Assembly (NCBI GenBank): GCA_032718565.1
Contig: JAVGVS010000167.1
Span: forward strand, 124,001 to 188,000
From: Distichodus sexfasciatus
Taxonomy: Eukaryota > Chordata > Actinopteri > Characiformes > Distichodontidae
Reading direction: 5' to 3'
DNA length: 64,000 bases
A program made the translations under genes and the position numbers. The notes under the pieces were generated by a model, which was not told the DNA's origin, ran no database searches, and worked only from the letters and a program-made list of their open reading frames with translations. Shown here piece by piece: positions 11,866-24,399 of this stretch. Each line of letters begins with the position of its first letter. Positions within the stretch are counted from its first letter, which is position 1.

Positions 11866-12295
11866 AAGTGGTACCACATGTTGTCTTTCAGTCAAATAAA
11901 AGGCCATCTTCCAGTAATATGTTTCATCCTTGAAGTTTCCTTTAAAATAGTGTTAAAATCTCAACTCATCACATGAACCCAATATTGTGTATTGTCTTAT
12001 CGCGTGATCTGAGTATCCTGCCATATCCCTACTGTATCATAATTTGTACCTTTTCCATAGTCCCATTTGTTCCATTACTACCCTAAACATCTTGCTGCAG
12101 CTACATCACCATCATACTGACGCTACCCCAATATCAGCAATATTAACTGATCTCACCCCAATTACAATACCATTATACTGACATTACTACAATTATACCA
12201 ATATCATACTCTCCTTACGTCAATCAGAGAACCATCTTCCTAACCTTAGCCCAAGTGCAGCACCAGCTTACTGACCGTATCGCAATCACTGCATC

Positions 12296-12600
12296 ATTTA
12301 CACATATGGCATTTAGCAGACACATATGGAATTTAGCATCTTATCCAGAGTGACTTCCATTTCAGTGAGTGAGTGAGTAAGCAATTATTGTGACCACACC
12401 ACAGCACACAGCACACTACAATGAAATATGACCTCTGCATTTGACCCATCTGTAAGGAGCAGTGGGCAGCAGACAGGCAGTGCCTGAGAAGCAGTGCATA
12501 GGGATGGTACCTTGCTCACAGGTAACTTCATTGGTTCATTGGATTTGAACTGGTGACCTTCCTATCACAGGGCCAACTCCCTAATCAGTTGTTTTTATAG
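12296..12600 (-). repeat. SINE fragments
   Basis: 12296-12365 is a partial copy of the repeat also at 14.5 and 32.7 kb (CATTTAGCAGACACATATGG then TCCAGAGTGACTTCCATTT). 12405-12600 is a diverged minus-strand HAmo-like SINE, with tgacctctgcatttgaccca and a B-box-like ggatttgaactggtgacc. Confidence 0.65.
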
Positions 12601-12639
12601 AAACAGTTTCCCTGGAGCACTAGACCACCACCTAACATT

Positions 12640-14465
12640 ACCCCAATTATAGAACATCATATTGGCCTTATCTTTTACAGTGCCATTATACGGACCATGT
12701 CACCAGCACCATCAAACTGACCAAACTTGCACATTCCATCAATTACAGTAGCACTACCCACTCTGCGTCAGTAGTAGTACTACCCTGCCCACACAGCATA
12801 TGTACCTACCTAATCTCAGTTCTGCAGAACTTTAAGTTCTGCTGGTCATATGCCTGACTACCAGCAAACAGAAAGCAGAATGTGCAGAAATGAAAGAGGA
12901 AGAGGGCAAGAGTTAGAATAAGAGTAAGACAACACTGCAAAATGTTTACGCAACTCAAACTGAGGAAATAAATCATGGTATTCCAACATTCTTCTGAAGA
13001 GTAAATTAAAGTTACTGGCAAAGAACTGAGTCACATCCTCAAACACAACACACAGCGCTGGTCAGTAAATTAAGCTTGTGTAAAGGAACAGTCCACTCAA
13101 AAATGCAGTTTACTAGGGCAGAGTGGTATCTGAAATGGTCTGCTGAACCCTAACACAAAGCACTTCAAGCACACCACACACTGGACCATAACTAATCTAC
13201 TGCCTGCACATTTTGAGAGACTAGCATTTAGTGTGATTGCTTAGTTTCAAAGTGGAATTGAAGGAACTGAACAATGGACTCTGACGAGGAGGAGAAGAAG
13301 CAGGGGAGGAGGAGGGTCTGTATAATGTTCAAACTCTAGGTCATCTAGGGCAGGGCCGTTTATGGTAACACCTGACACTCGTACACACTTAAACATGAGC
13401 ACACACTTACCCACCCACTCACACACACACATCCTCATACACACACACAAATGCACAGACACAACACATACACAACCATATACAGGAACATCCATAAGTC
13501 CCCAGATTCATTCATGTACACAGAATTGCAAGCACACAAACACACATGTATGGCTTTTTACTTCATGTCACATTGAGCAATATCACTTTTGCAAATAATG
13601 AATCAAATTCTGCTCAAGTTCACACCACAATACAAGCAGCACAGGGTCTCTGGCAGCCTGAAAACTGAAATTGTTTTGGAGTTCCAAACACTGACAGGAA
13701 CTTTATTTCACAATTGTTGGAGTTTACAAGTAAAAACTCTGCCTCCCATAATAATGTTGTGTATTATGGTATCAGTAAGGCCTGCGCCTTGCAATCAAAA
13801 TGGGTAAGCAAGATTGTAGTCATAAATAAGGTTACACATATACTGTGTTGTAAGGTTTTGCAGATGGAAGAAAGCAATGTGGGTAATGGTGGAAACGTGC
13901 ATTAAATGAAAGACCAGAATCACCAAGGTGTTTAGCAACAGTATTTTTTGCCATAGAAAATCTTTCAGGATTGAGCAATTTCCTTTGGGATGAATAAAGT
14001 TTTCTGATTCTGATTAATCAGGGTGTCAAAGATCTTAAGATCTTCAGTCTTATCCACATTTAGCAGTAGAAAGACACTGAACACTTTTTATTGTTATTGA
14101 TTCACTATTGGATGACTGTTAGACTTTCCTCTATCAACAAAGAAGTTAAAATTAATTCTATGCTTATGAATAAATGAGACCAAAATGGTTATGGTTCTTT
14201 GCTATTTTCAGTATAAATACTGTCTTTATGCTCAGATTATTCATAAACATGGAATTTATGTGAATTAACATGCTCTGAAGAATTGTTATTTATGTCTTCC
14301 TACTGATAGCTGTCCAGAAGGTACAATCTGAACCAAGAGACTGACTTATTTTGATAACATAAGCCAAAATCAGTAACTACCTTGAAAACTTCAGTTTCAG
14401 GGCAAAAGAAGTTTGAGGTTCTTATATTCAACATTTCTATAGTCCAGTTTATATTTAAAGCATCT
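12640..14465. other. Gene-free stretch with CA-rich tract
   Basis: No gene was recognised. A degenerate CACA-rich tract at about 13380-13550 produces spurious open frames on both strands. Confidence 0.5.
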
Positions 14466-14469
14466 TTTA

Positions 14470-14700
14470 CAGCTACAGCATCAGCACCAACTTTCTACAT
14501 TCACATTTATGGCACTCAGCATACCCTCTTATCTAGAGTAACTTCCATTTCCAAATTTAAGGGACAGTCTCCTTGGGAGCATCTTGGTGTTAAGGGTCTT
14601 GCTCAGGAACTGAATAATGGTAAAGAATCAGAATTCGAACCCAAGACCTCTTGGTCTAGAGGTGAGAATTCTGCCAACTAGAGTATAGCTCTTTATAACT
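14470..14700 (-). repeat. tRNA-derived SINE, second family
   Basis: It shares 'gcactcagc..cttatctagagtaacttccattt', the middle 'aagggtcttgctcaggaact' and a tRNA-like end read on minus (B-box-like GGTTCGAATTC) with the copy at 32655-32850. The tRNA head is at the right end, so the element lies on the minus strand. Confidence 0.6.
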
Positions 14701-15934
14701 TAAAATTAAGAACCACAGCTTCAACATTACTGTTAGCATTATCGCTAACATTGGGCCTCTTCACTAAGCAATCTTAAAACCCCACCACAGTTTTCACAAA
14801 GATTCTGACATTCACCATTGTTTTCCTGTTTTAAATTTCTTCTTAGATAAGAGCTCAATCCACACATGGTGAAGAGCACATATTTAGCTTATTTTTTTCA
14901 AACCTACAGTTGTATAATAGGGTTGACACCTACTGTAGGTCTGACAAAAAACCTGGACATTTCACCAACCCGACCAATCACTTTGCCTATAAGTGGAAAC
15001 ATATCGAACCTATAACATTCAGTGTCTTGGGAGAGTGATTTCCCCCCGGGACAGACCGATAAAAAGGACAGTCCCGATAAAACCAGAACAGGTGGCAATC
15101 CTATTGTATAATATTATACTATTTTAAAGTCTTAACTTTCTTAAGAATACATTTAAGAAGAAAAACAAAAAATATATTGTTGACTGAGTTTCTTTGTTGT
15201 TATTCCACAAGCTTTTCACTTTTGTGTTTCACTTTTTTCAGCTTTGTTATTGTTGCAGTTCCTGCCAGATTCAAATTTGGCCTGAAAATTCATACACTTT
15301 TCGAACTTTATCCTACTCTTTAGTTATAGACACAGTCACATTAAGCATCATTAGATGGACAATACTGTCTCTGTGATAATGGTGACATTGCTGTGACAAA
15401 ACCTGCTCTGTGTGTGCCACTTTCTCACACCATCACACAGATCTGACTGGTCCAGAAAAGAAATTTCCCTCAGAGTCTGCAAACCCATACAGACCATCAT
15501 CTAAACCCTTGGACAGCATTTCAGTGGAACACTTGGGGAAGTGCCCTCTGAATTATCCTGATATGACCATAAAGGTCAGGATGGACTGCTTACATGTTCA
15601 CAAACCTCTTCCTTCTATCTCTCACGCCAAAGCAGAGTTGTGTGTGATGCTGTCTGTGGTCAGACTGTAGGTGTTTTAATGGAAAATGACAGAAGCTGTA
15701 AATGCAAGCTTCAGACATGCATGTCCATTACTAAAACTTCCCACCAGCCATTTTCCAGCCTTCTCACTGTAGTATTTTCCCCAACCTGCTTGCCAACACA
15801 ACCACAAAAAAAGCCCTTTCCTGACATAGCAGAGGAAGTTGTGTTAGACGTAAGAGAGTTGAGAGAAGGAAGAGAGTACGGAGGCTACGGACAGCCTTCA
15901 CACTGAATGTGGCAAAATGTCTGTTTGTCTAAAG
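14701..15934. other. Gene-free stretch
   Basis: No gene, transposon end or RNA gene was recognised; sequence is AT-rich with short unsupported open frames. Confidence 0.45.
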
Positions 15935-16088
15935 CAGGGGTAATCATTTCCAGTCCTGGAATTGATTTCTGGTAGGTTCCATCCTACCTGTTCAGTCTCT
16001 TCTAGTGGTTATCTATCTGACACCAGGTGTGAATGTTCTGAAATTCAGTAAGATGGAAAACCTCCAGGACTGGAACTGATCATCCCTG
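15935..16088. mobile_element. Non-autonomous hAT element (MITE)
   Basis: The ends CAGGGGTAATCATTTCCAGT and the complement of ACTGGAACTGATCATCCCTG are inverted repeats about 28 bp long. The flanking 8-mers gtctaaag and gcctaagg match at 6 of 8, consistent with an old hAT target duplication. Confidence 0.65.
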
Positions 16089-16387
16089 GCCTAAGGAATC
16101 ATGAACATTTCCCAAGATACGCTGTAGAACTGCATTGTAATATTATTACCATGTAATGTTTCAGCCTGCAACTTCTCCACCTGACCACCAAAGGACCTTT
16201 TTGATTACCATCTTTGTCTTGGTTCTGTGGTTCCTTAGTACTAGTCACTCTGTTTATGTTTGCTTCTCTGCTTTGTCTGAGCTTTGCTTGTGTCATACTT
16301 TGTCTCTTATACCATTCTTCTTTTGATGTTACTGAATTGTCTGTTTTCCTCAGTTCAGAGTAGAGCCCAGTGTTTATTTGTTAATGA

Positions 16388-17372
16388 TTCCTCATATCCA
16401 TGACTGTCACGTTGCTAGTATGGAGCGGACGCAGATTGCAGGAGGGTTTTCGTGGCATGATATTTATTCACAACGATTAGCAGACAAGGAATCAGGAGGG
16501 ATCAGACAGTATGAACAAGCACACAAGACAAAAACACAGAGACAGGCTAACACATTTACTACACAAAACCCTATGGCTAATTCGGTGAACAGGAACAGGT
16601 ACAGGCTGGGACTAAGGACAGACTAGATCGGGGACAGGAATTATAATGAGGGGGAGATAAGAACTGGAACAGACACGGGAAAACAACCTAAGTGAACCTA
16701 ATACTAATCCTAAGCTAACGGCTAACGCTAATGCTAATTGCTAACGTTAATGCTAACTGCTAACGTTAATGCTAACGCTAATGCTAAAGGGGAAAGGTCA
16801 CTAGGAAGTGGCTATGCTAACACTAACTATGCTGAGTGTGCTATGCTAATGACTAATGCTAAGGGTACTATGCTAACGGCTAAGGCTAAGTGGGCTATAC
16901 TAACAGCTATTCTAACTACTAACTGTCTACTAAAGATCTAACAGACACTAACACAAAGCACATGACAGACAAACTTGGATCTTAGACGGAACGGCAGACA
17001 CCAACGGCAGCCAAGGGCAAGGCAGAGTCCCAGGGTAACATTACAGGATCAGTGGAGACATAGCTATTGTGAGGGTGCACAGACAATGACTGGAACAAAG
17101 GATTCAACTTAAATAGGGGCTAAACTCTTGGGCTAAACAAGGCAATAAAGGGACAACCAATAGATTACTGAGAACTAAACTAGGAAGGAGGGACATAACA
17201 ACCACTGAACACAGAACTAAACACAAGGGGAGGAACCAAGACAACATAATCATATAAGGACACCCAACCCGTAAACCAAAACCCCAGGAAAAACTATATA
17301 CAAAGTCTCTCTTGCGGCCCGCCTCAATTGGCCGCCGGGGCCAATTGTCTTGGGGGGAGACATGACAGTGAC
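16388..17372. repeat. Unclassified repeat block with a GCTAAC/GCTAAT tract
   Basis: The block is bounded by loosely inverted ends (actgtcacgttgct at 16403 and agacatgacagt near 17358-17369). Its middle, about 16690-16945, is a degenerate hexamer tract of GCTAAC, GCTAAT and GCTAAG on +. No protein domain was recognised. It could be a non-autonomous transposon or an LTR remnant. Confidence 0.4.
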
Positions 17373-17794
17373 ACGCGAATGCATTTAACAATCATGTACA
17401 CATGAATGGACAGCTAATGAAAAAGTGGGGTTTGGTGTATTTATTGATAGTTTTAATATTTTTATATTGAAAAGAGAAAATATAAATTTTATTGACAGGG
17501 TTAGGTCAGAGTTAAATATTATATTAACCTCAAAACTCCTCTGCTTATAGTTCTTAATTTATCTTTAAATTATACTCATAAACACATGTATTAATTTTAG
17601 CTTTTTAAACTTAAGCCACAGCTGGGCTGATTTTTAAGTGCTTTCACCAAAGATCCAGTTTTGTGATACAGGATACCAGTCTTAGAGAAGAATCAGGTCT
17701 GGTTCTCTGTATTCTCTACCACCATCACCCGTGAGTTTTTCCGTTTCAGCTGAATATTAAAGTAGATGGGGGGGAAGAAAGTGAAAATGAGTGA

Positions 17795-18003
17795 TTATTT
17801 GTCATTGTGCACATAGCACAGCACACAGACCCATCCGCGAAGGAGCAGTGGGAAGCTGACATGGGCAGCGGCCGGGGAGCAGTGCTTGGGGATGGTACCT
17901 TGCTCATGAGCACCTCAGTGGTACCTTTACTGGCCCAGCATTCGAACCGGCAATCTTGTGATCACAGGACGAACTCGCTTACCGTTACACTCCCAACTGC
18001 CCC
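17795..18003 (-). repeat. HAmo-like SINE, nearly full length
   Basis: On the minus strand it runs from the tRNA-like head GGGGCAGTTGGGAGTGTAAC near 18003, through the B-box-like GGTTCGAATGC, into the body CACTGAGGTGCTCATGAGCA and CCCACTGCTCCTTCGCGGAT. It is the best-preserved copy in the window. Confidence 0.8.
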
Positions 18004-18009
18004 CAAAAA

Positions 18010-20385
18010 AGGTGATTAAAATGCTTCTATCTGTTTCCACATGTGGTGTGTTTCAGAGCATTATCTCTCTCACATGATGTCTGTTTGTACATTTTTAACA
18101 GTTATGAAGTGAAAATGTTTCCCATAGCAATTTACTGTAACAAGTAAATGAACAATTTAATTTAGAAAAGTTTGTGTGTTTTTGTCACAGATCCTCTGGA
18201 CTTTGCCCAGACAATGCCCCATTTAACCCAGCTAAGTATCTGTTTTCTGTTTCTCTTGTTCTCTGGGTTCACTTTCGGTGGTATTCTTGTGGTGTTTACA
18301 GGCATACCAACCTGCAAAAACTCATTTCAGGGAGGACCCGGCCTATTTATTCACTATTTATTATATTTATCTAATTCCTAGAACAAATCCTTAAATGGAA
18401 GACAGTCATTCATTTTTGTTACAACAGTCTTGCCTCTAACATTATACTCATCTCTCAAGGATAAAACACTGACTCTATTAGATATTTATGATGAAAGCAG
18501 AACAAAGAAGCCAAAATGTTTGAGGCTGTTTAAAGAACAATTCCTAACTCCTTTTTTGGTTGATTTTATATGGAGAGAATTAGTTTGAACAATGAGTCTG
18601 CCATCTAATTTTAAACACTTCAAAATCATATGATCAGGCAAAGAGTTTGTGTGTGTGAGAGAGCGAGAAAGAGATAGAATGGGGACGGGGGTCATATGAA
18701 CCATGTGACATGTTTTGTTTTATGTGTGCACTCATCAGCACTCTCACTTCCTCAAGACATGTCCTATGGAATTTAGCTGGTTTAGGGAAAAGCGGTGGAG
18801 AACTGCTCACGTACGTCAGGACCTCCCTTCTTTTTCTCCCCCTGAAAATCTTAGCAGAATCTGCCAATTCTACATTCATTCATCTGTAAATTACTAGAAA
18901 AAAACAGAATCCTCCAGATGCCCACAGAGTCAGACCTAAAAGTCTGCTGATCCATCTGAACTTCTGTGTTCAGATCTGCTTTCCCACAATCCCCTACAGC
19001 ATCTTTAGGGAGATTCAATCAGTGAATCATTCTCTTACTCCCTTAGGAGCATATACTGATCTGGAGGTTAAACCTCTTTAGTGACCGATGGTCATATCAT
19101 GGTATGAAATTAGAGCTATTATAGATCTCAAACCATTAGTAAAGTGGATTTTCCAAAGGACGGGATTCTATGATAAAATGTTGTCAGTGTGAAAAAAAAA
19201 CTCAGAATGTCACACTACATCAACAGCAGCAACAAAAATATGAGAATGTGGTGAACAGCATAACACTTTCATTCAAGTAGCCCATGTCAGCATCTTGGTT
19301 GGAGCAATTAACAGTCCAAGAAATCTTTGTAAAATTTTATTCACATGTCCCCCGGCCATCACTCACAGGCCGATAGCATGTGATGCTGAAGAACTTTTAC
19401 TGAATGGCGTGTCTTCATTTTGAAGGAAAACTGACAAAAAACTTCAAAAAGAAGACTGATTTCACAATTAGCACAGAGGCTGATCCAGTTCTCAATTTTA
19501 ATTGTGCTGAGTCTGCTTTCTAAACCATACACACAACAGATGTACTGGACAGCATGCAGGATGTGGACTTAGATGGACTTAGTTTAGGTCTTAGATGCAG
19601 CTTAAAGAAGCAGCAAGCTGAGTTGTTGGTCTGGGGTCTGATTGATCATTAAAATAATACAATTATCTTGATTCCTTAGTTGTAACCATATGCTTCTATA
19701 ATAATTCTGTATGAATGTATAATATTTGCCTTTGGACCGTAAGATCAGAGTTTAAAATCCAGCTCTATCCTACTGCCAGAAGTGTCTTCTAAATGCAAGC
19801 AATGTAAATTAATCATTAACAATTAATTTAAAAAATGTATATAAATAAAATCATATCATTATATCATTAAAAAATGAAAAGGTAAAGAAAAGCAAAAATA
19901 GTCTAAATAAATGCACCGTCTGACTTATTAGTTAATCTCTACTGACCTCTTGTGTACAATTTACAGCCACACTATAGACACTTTCAAGCAGAAAGTGATC
20001 TGCAAATTGTATATCAGCACAAGGTCATATGCTGTAATATAGATTAAAGCTGACTACAGGCATTTTTGTTTAAATTCTACTGATTTTTTTTGTATTCCAT
20101 TAACATCAGGGAGTTGTGCATCATTGAGTATTAAATAATTTAAATAAATTAAATCAGTCATTAAAATGTGTGTTCAGTTACACAGTGAGAAACACAATGC
20201 CTTTGTCAGTTAATCTGCAGATAGTTAGATTTATACAGTGTAATTCAATTCAATTATATTTTTGTACCCTTCCAGTAGACGTTTTTGCTTGGTTTGGGAG
20301 AAACTCTTTCTTTCAGCATTGTTTTCTAGCTTTGGTATATACAGGCTTTTCAAGCACCATGGACCCAGGCATTCATCACAGCTGC
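18010..20385. other. Gene-free stretch
   Basis: No gene was recognised. A short GA-rich run lies at about 18650-18675. Open frames of 60-80 codons show no domain or composition signal. Confidence 0.45.
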
Positions 20386-20387
20386 GG

Positions 20388-20575
20388 CAGGTGTTAGCAT
20401 AATGGTTAGGGAGTTTGTACCATGAAGGTTACCAGTTTGAATCCCCTACTGCTAAAGGTGCCACTGAGGTAAACATGAGCAAGGTACTGTCCCAAAGCAC
20501 TGCTCCCCAGGTGTTGCCCATGTCAGCTGCCCACTGCTCCTTCACGGATGAGTCAAATGCAGAGGTTACTTAATG
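20388..20575 (+). repeat. HAmo-like SINE
   Basis: Plus-orientation copy: tRNA-like head GTTAGCATAATGGTTAGGGA, B-box-like agtttgaatcc, then the body AAGGTGCCACTGAGG and CCCACTGCTCCTTCACGGAT. Confidence 0.75.
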
Positions 20576-20584
20576 TTGCTTAAT

Positions 20585-21490
20585 TTTGCAAGAATTATCA
20601 CCAAAAGAAAAGCAACAGAACTGCCTGGATTCAAACCCACAGATTTAGGGTAAAACTGGCTGTTAGTGCCACTCCTTAACCACCTGACTTTTAAAGGGGC
20701 TTGAACTCTGCCATCTTATTTTACAAGGCAAATTCAGCTGCCAAGTCTTTCAAAAATGTCTTCTTGGATTCATTTCAAGCATATTATTTAAAATAAAAAT
20801 AGCTGAATGCAAAACCAAACAACAGTTTTGTTCCTTGAAAAGTATTGTCACCAAAGAAAAGAATCAATGTTTTTCCTTGGATTTGACCCCACAGATTTAG
20901 GGTTAAACCGAGCACTAGCCTAACTCTTTAAACGCTGAGCCACCACATCTGGTTTGAAAAGGAACTTGAGCTGATTCCCTTAAATCTGCTGGCTTACGAC
21001 ACAAAATCAGCAACCTAGTCTTTAAAAAATAACAGTAGCTGAATGCAAAACTTAGCATATATTTTGTTGCTTGAAAAGAATTGTCACCAAAGAGAACACC
21101 ACTGTCTCTGATGGGATTCAAACACACGTTTCGGGTTAGACCGAATACTAGCCCAACTCTCTGACCAATGAACAAGAGTGTCTTGAGCTCAATGACAAAG
21201 AACACTAGCCAGTTTATTAGACAAAGTTGGCCACCTAGTCCTTTAAAAAATAGTTTTTCTGCTTTCATTTCAAGTATCTTATTTAAAAACAGTAGCTGAA
21301 TGTAAAATTTAAAAATGTCTCTGTTACTTGATAAGCACTGTTACCACAGAGAAAATCAATGTCTCTGGCAGGATTCAAACCCACATGTTTAGGGCTAAAC
21401 TGATTACAAGGCAACTCCTTAATCACTGAACCACTTTCTACACTTGATACTAACAGTTTTTTAGAGAAAGTCAGTCACCTAGTCTTTACT
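20585..21490 (-). repeat. Tandem array of ~240-bp tRNA-derived SINE-like units
   Basis: Four head-to-tail units carry, on minus, an A-box-like TGGTTCAGTGATTAAGG and a B-box-like GGTTTGAATCC. The B-box-like positions on + are near 20628, 20880, 21115 and 21371, giving periods of about 235-256 bp. Each unit also carries 'gtcaccaaagag' and 'agtagctgaatg' blocks. A diverged single copy lies near 28640-28710. Confidence 0.65.
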
Positions 21491-21891
21491 GGAAAGAGAG
21501 GTAAAGTTTTCTGTCAAATACTTCTATGCATACATACTCTAAAATATGTCAGCTGAATATGTCTTTCAATTGTTTGGCTTTTTAGGTTATAAAAATACCA
21601 AGAGACAAGACACCACAATAAGGAGAAGAAGCAACAGGCTTTTGTCATTGATTCATATGCCATGACAAAGGTCTAGCAGGAATCTTACAGTATCCTTAGA
21701 AAGGTGTAGTGTCCCACATTTTTAATACCAGACATATTAATTAACATATGTAAGAGAAAGAAAAAACTGTTCTCTTATGCCGTGTGCGCATGATATATTG
21801 TGTTGTTGTTTCTATTTAGTGGGATCCCACACAGTTTAAGGTCATTGTGGGTTTCATCGGTGAACATTGACACTGGACTATTGCTATAAAT

Positions 21892-21921
21892 GCACGCATA
21901 CATACATACATACATACATAC
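21892..21921. repeat. (CATA)n microsatellite
   Basis: A run of CATA tetranucleotides about 28 bp long. Confidence 0.85.
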
Positions 21922-22141
21922 AAAATATCCCACATGTGGCATTTATGTGTAACTTGAGAAATTGAATGTCATATTCCAGTGTTTTCAGTATTTCACAATT
22001 GTCACTAGAGATCTAAACAGGTTAGCATTTCTATGACTCTTCCCACATTATTTAAACATTTTATCATTAAAAAAGTACAATGAACATACTATAAAAGGAA
22101 TACTAGAACTATCATTAACTTGGAACCTCTGCCGTTTGCAG

Positions 22142-22731
22142 AAAGGATACTAGAAGATCAGTCTGTGTGGTTCTCAAATGAGGCCCAGGCCATTGATCAC
22201 TTCAGGAAAGACATGGCAGTGTGGCTTCTGCAGGAATCAGGTTAATATATCAATCCTACAATAGGTTTTGGAATTCCACATTTTCATCCTTCCATCTTTC
22301 TATTTGAGATTAATTTTACTGTTAAACAATTAAAGCAAACACACCACACGCCTTATTCAACAGATGACTTGACTGATCTCTGTTCATTCTGTGGAGAGGA
22401 GGACACCGACAATTCATGGGTATGTAAAGAAAATTTGACTTTATACAAGTTTCTTATGGAAATTGTATTCTATTGATTTCAGAGAGGATCTGCAGACCGA
22501 AGTAGACATTTTACAGTTTTTGTATTATAAACATTTGTTTTGCTACTAGACAAATAAGCCAGATATTAATCATTAGAATTTTAATTACTCACTTTACTGT
22601 ATTTGTAATGATTTGAAAAAATTTGTAACAACTTTTAACAGATTGCTTGCACAGGGTGCGACAGGTGGTTCCACATGTTGTGTGCTGGAAACCCACCAAC
22701 GGAGACTGATTTCTTTTGTGGAGCATGTTAG
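22142..22731 (+). pseudogene. PHD-finger gene fragment, three spliced exons
   Basis: Three segments keep one reading frame across two introns. Exon a is 22142-22240 (acceptor gccgtttgcag; donor GTTAAT, weak). Exon b is 22364-22419 (acceptor ttattcaacag; donor GTATGT). Exon c is 22642-22731 (acceptor cttttaacag), ending in TAG. Exon a encodes about 33 residues with HFRKDMAVWLLQES. Exons b and c encode a PHD-type zinc finger with the order C-x2-C, C-x2-C, H-x2-C, C-x2-C (CSFCGEED, IACTGCDRWFHMLC, FFCGAC). The protein ends immediately after the last cysteine. Upstream, near 21820-21890, a possible degraded exon reads HWTIAI, like the histidine region of a Ulp1/C48 peptidase, after an in-frame stop. 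Fish DNA transposons carry Ulp1-plus-PHD proteins, so this is probably the 3' end of such a gene. No parent gene was identified. Confidence 0.6.
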
Positions 22732-23025
22732 TGCATTTTCTGCACACACTTAAATGAAAAGAAAAAAGAATTGTTTTTTTTTTGTTTATAATTTGTTTAT
22801 AATTGTTTCATATTTCATGTTTTTGAATACATTTAAAATGTAAGTTACTATACTTTTGTTTTACAAAAGTATGTGTATATAGTTAAATAAATCTTAATTC
22901 TTAGATTTTGTGCTGTATTGCATGGAGTCCAGAAAAACTGAAGAACTATTATAGTAAAATCAAATAAGAACCAAACCAAACATCTTTCATTTTGTCTACA
23001 CCTCACTACATGTATAGAATATTAT

Positions 23026-23225
23026 AAAAGGGGGGAACCAAAATTCCTGGGTGCCGGGAAATTGTGTTTCCCCCTGGTTGCTGGTCCTAGGGATGTGTGA
23101 GAATCCTGAAAAAGTGTCAGACACATCACTGCATAATGACAGGTGACTGTTATGAATAATGTGCACCAGAAGAGTTTTATTCCAATAATAAAAGGGGGGA
23201 ACCAAAATTCCTGGGTGCTGGGAAA
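23026..23225. repeat. Direct repeat pair
   Basis: The sequence AAAAGGGGGGAACCAAAATT followed by CCTGGGTGC occurs near 23026 and again near 23190, about 164 bp apart. No coding or mobile-element signal was recognised. Confidence 0.65.
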
Positions 23226-23619
23226 ATGTGTTCTCCCTGCTTTTTGATATGAAGAATGTGTCAGGGGTGCAGAAGTTAGTGATAAGAAATCAGCGCGTTA
23301 GATGAGGAAGTAAATTTCCTCGGTACTTGAATAAACAAATAGATTTACCCCGTTCTTCCTACCGGTCGTGTTAAAATAAAATAACACAAAACATTCACCA
23401 AGCAAACATTGGTAGGCAAAACTCGTAAAACTCATTATCCTGTAGAGAACGATAATAAAAAAAAAAGCCCCATAAAAATCAGGCAAAAAGAAAATAACTC
23501 GAATCCAATTCAAGCATCGTGGAGCTTTAGCCAACAGTAATCGTGCTCTAACAGGAGAAATATTATTTATTTTGTGCGGCAATTCATTTCGCTAACAGAA
23601 TATCCAGAAAATATTGATA

Positions 23620-23830
23620 GTTTCAATACGCCCCCCTGCGCATTTACTCGGAACTAGCGCGCCGCCAGGGGAACATAGGGGAACTGAATTTGCCGGAACA
23701 CATGTTCTTATTTGCTTGCTCTAGTTTCCGGGATATTTTATTCAATTTGCGGGCATCGGGGAGCCGCTATCAATATGCGGGAGACTTCCGGGAGACTTGG
23801 GATGTCTGTCGGTTGCAACAACAACTGCAA
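23620..23830. repeat. Probable transposon-derived CpG-rich segment
   Basis: CpG-rich sequence with repeated cgggagacttccgggagact motifs. The reverse strand (ctcccgcatattgatagcgg, then ccggaaac) resembles a repeat common in fish genomes. The assignment is from memory only and is weak. Confidence 0.3.
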
Positions 23831-24086
23831 TATTACCAATACAATCACACATACACATACAATGAGCATGAGTAAACTTGCAAATGTTGTTGTGTAAACG
23901 TCAAAGTTAATAAATATCTTAGTTTGTTTTTTTGATGAAAGACATATAGTTTTACTATACAGTAATGCAATAATTTACTGTTGTGATAAATGAACAGCTG
24001 GGTTTATTTTATTCCTTTTAACAGGTAACTTTATTTCCGCAGTAAACGCCGCGAGGGCTCTGGGGATCGATTCACCAAGTCGTAGA

Positions 24087-24236
24087 ATGTCCGAAAACCG
24101 TAAGTTCGGGTTCTCGGTGAGTTGCCGAGACCGTATATCAGCAAGCGAGTCTCACGACGAATCGGGTGTTCTCAAAACACATCAGGACATGAAGGAAGAC
24201 TATGACTTAGTGGACAGACGTAAAGCACCCAAATAA
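24087..24236 (+). other. Small ORF of 49 codons in CpG-rich sequence
   Basis: ATG at 24087 to TAA at 24234-24236. The predicted peptide starts MSENRKFGFSV and is polar and highly charged. It follows an acceptor-like tatttccgcag near 24054. No domain is recognised. It may be a transposon leader or an exon, and coding status is unproven. Confidence 0.2.
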
Positions 24237-24399
24237 TAAAGACGAAAAGTTTTCACCGCATTAATCCACATTTCTGCAGAAAAACGTGTAAATAAATTCG
24301 AAAGCATTCGAATTCAAAAGTGTTTTATTTGTCGGTTTGTATTATTGTTTAGTATTACTTTATTATGTTCATATAAAAATATAGGCCTATACTTGTGAT

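Noticed and set aside
13247..13598. Opposing open frames of about 80 codons
   Set aside because: Produced by a CACA-rich low-complexity tract on both strands.
18172..18381. Hydrophobic frame of about 69 codons resembling a membrane protein
   Set aside because: A T-rich stretch reads as hydrophobic residues in two frames; no family match, splice context or start context.
20388..20470. Possible genuine tRNA gene
   Set aside because: The tRNA-like head is followed directly by SINE body sequence and the acceptor stem does not close.
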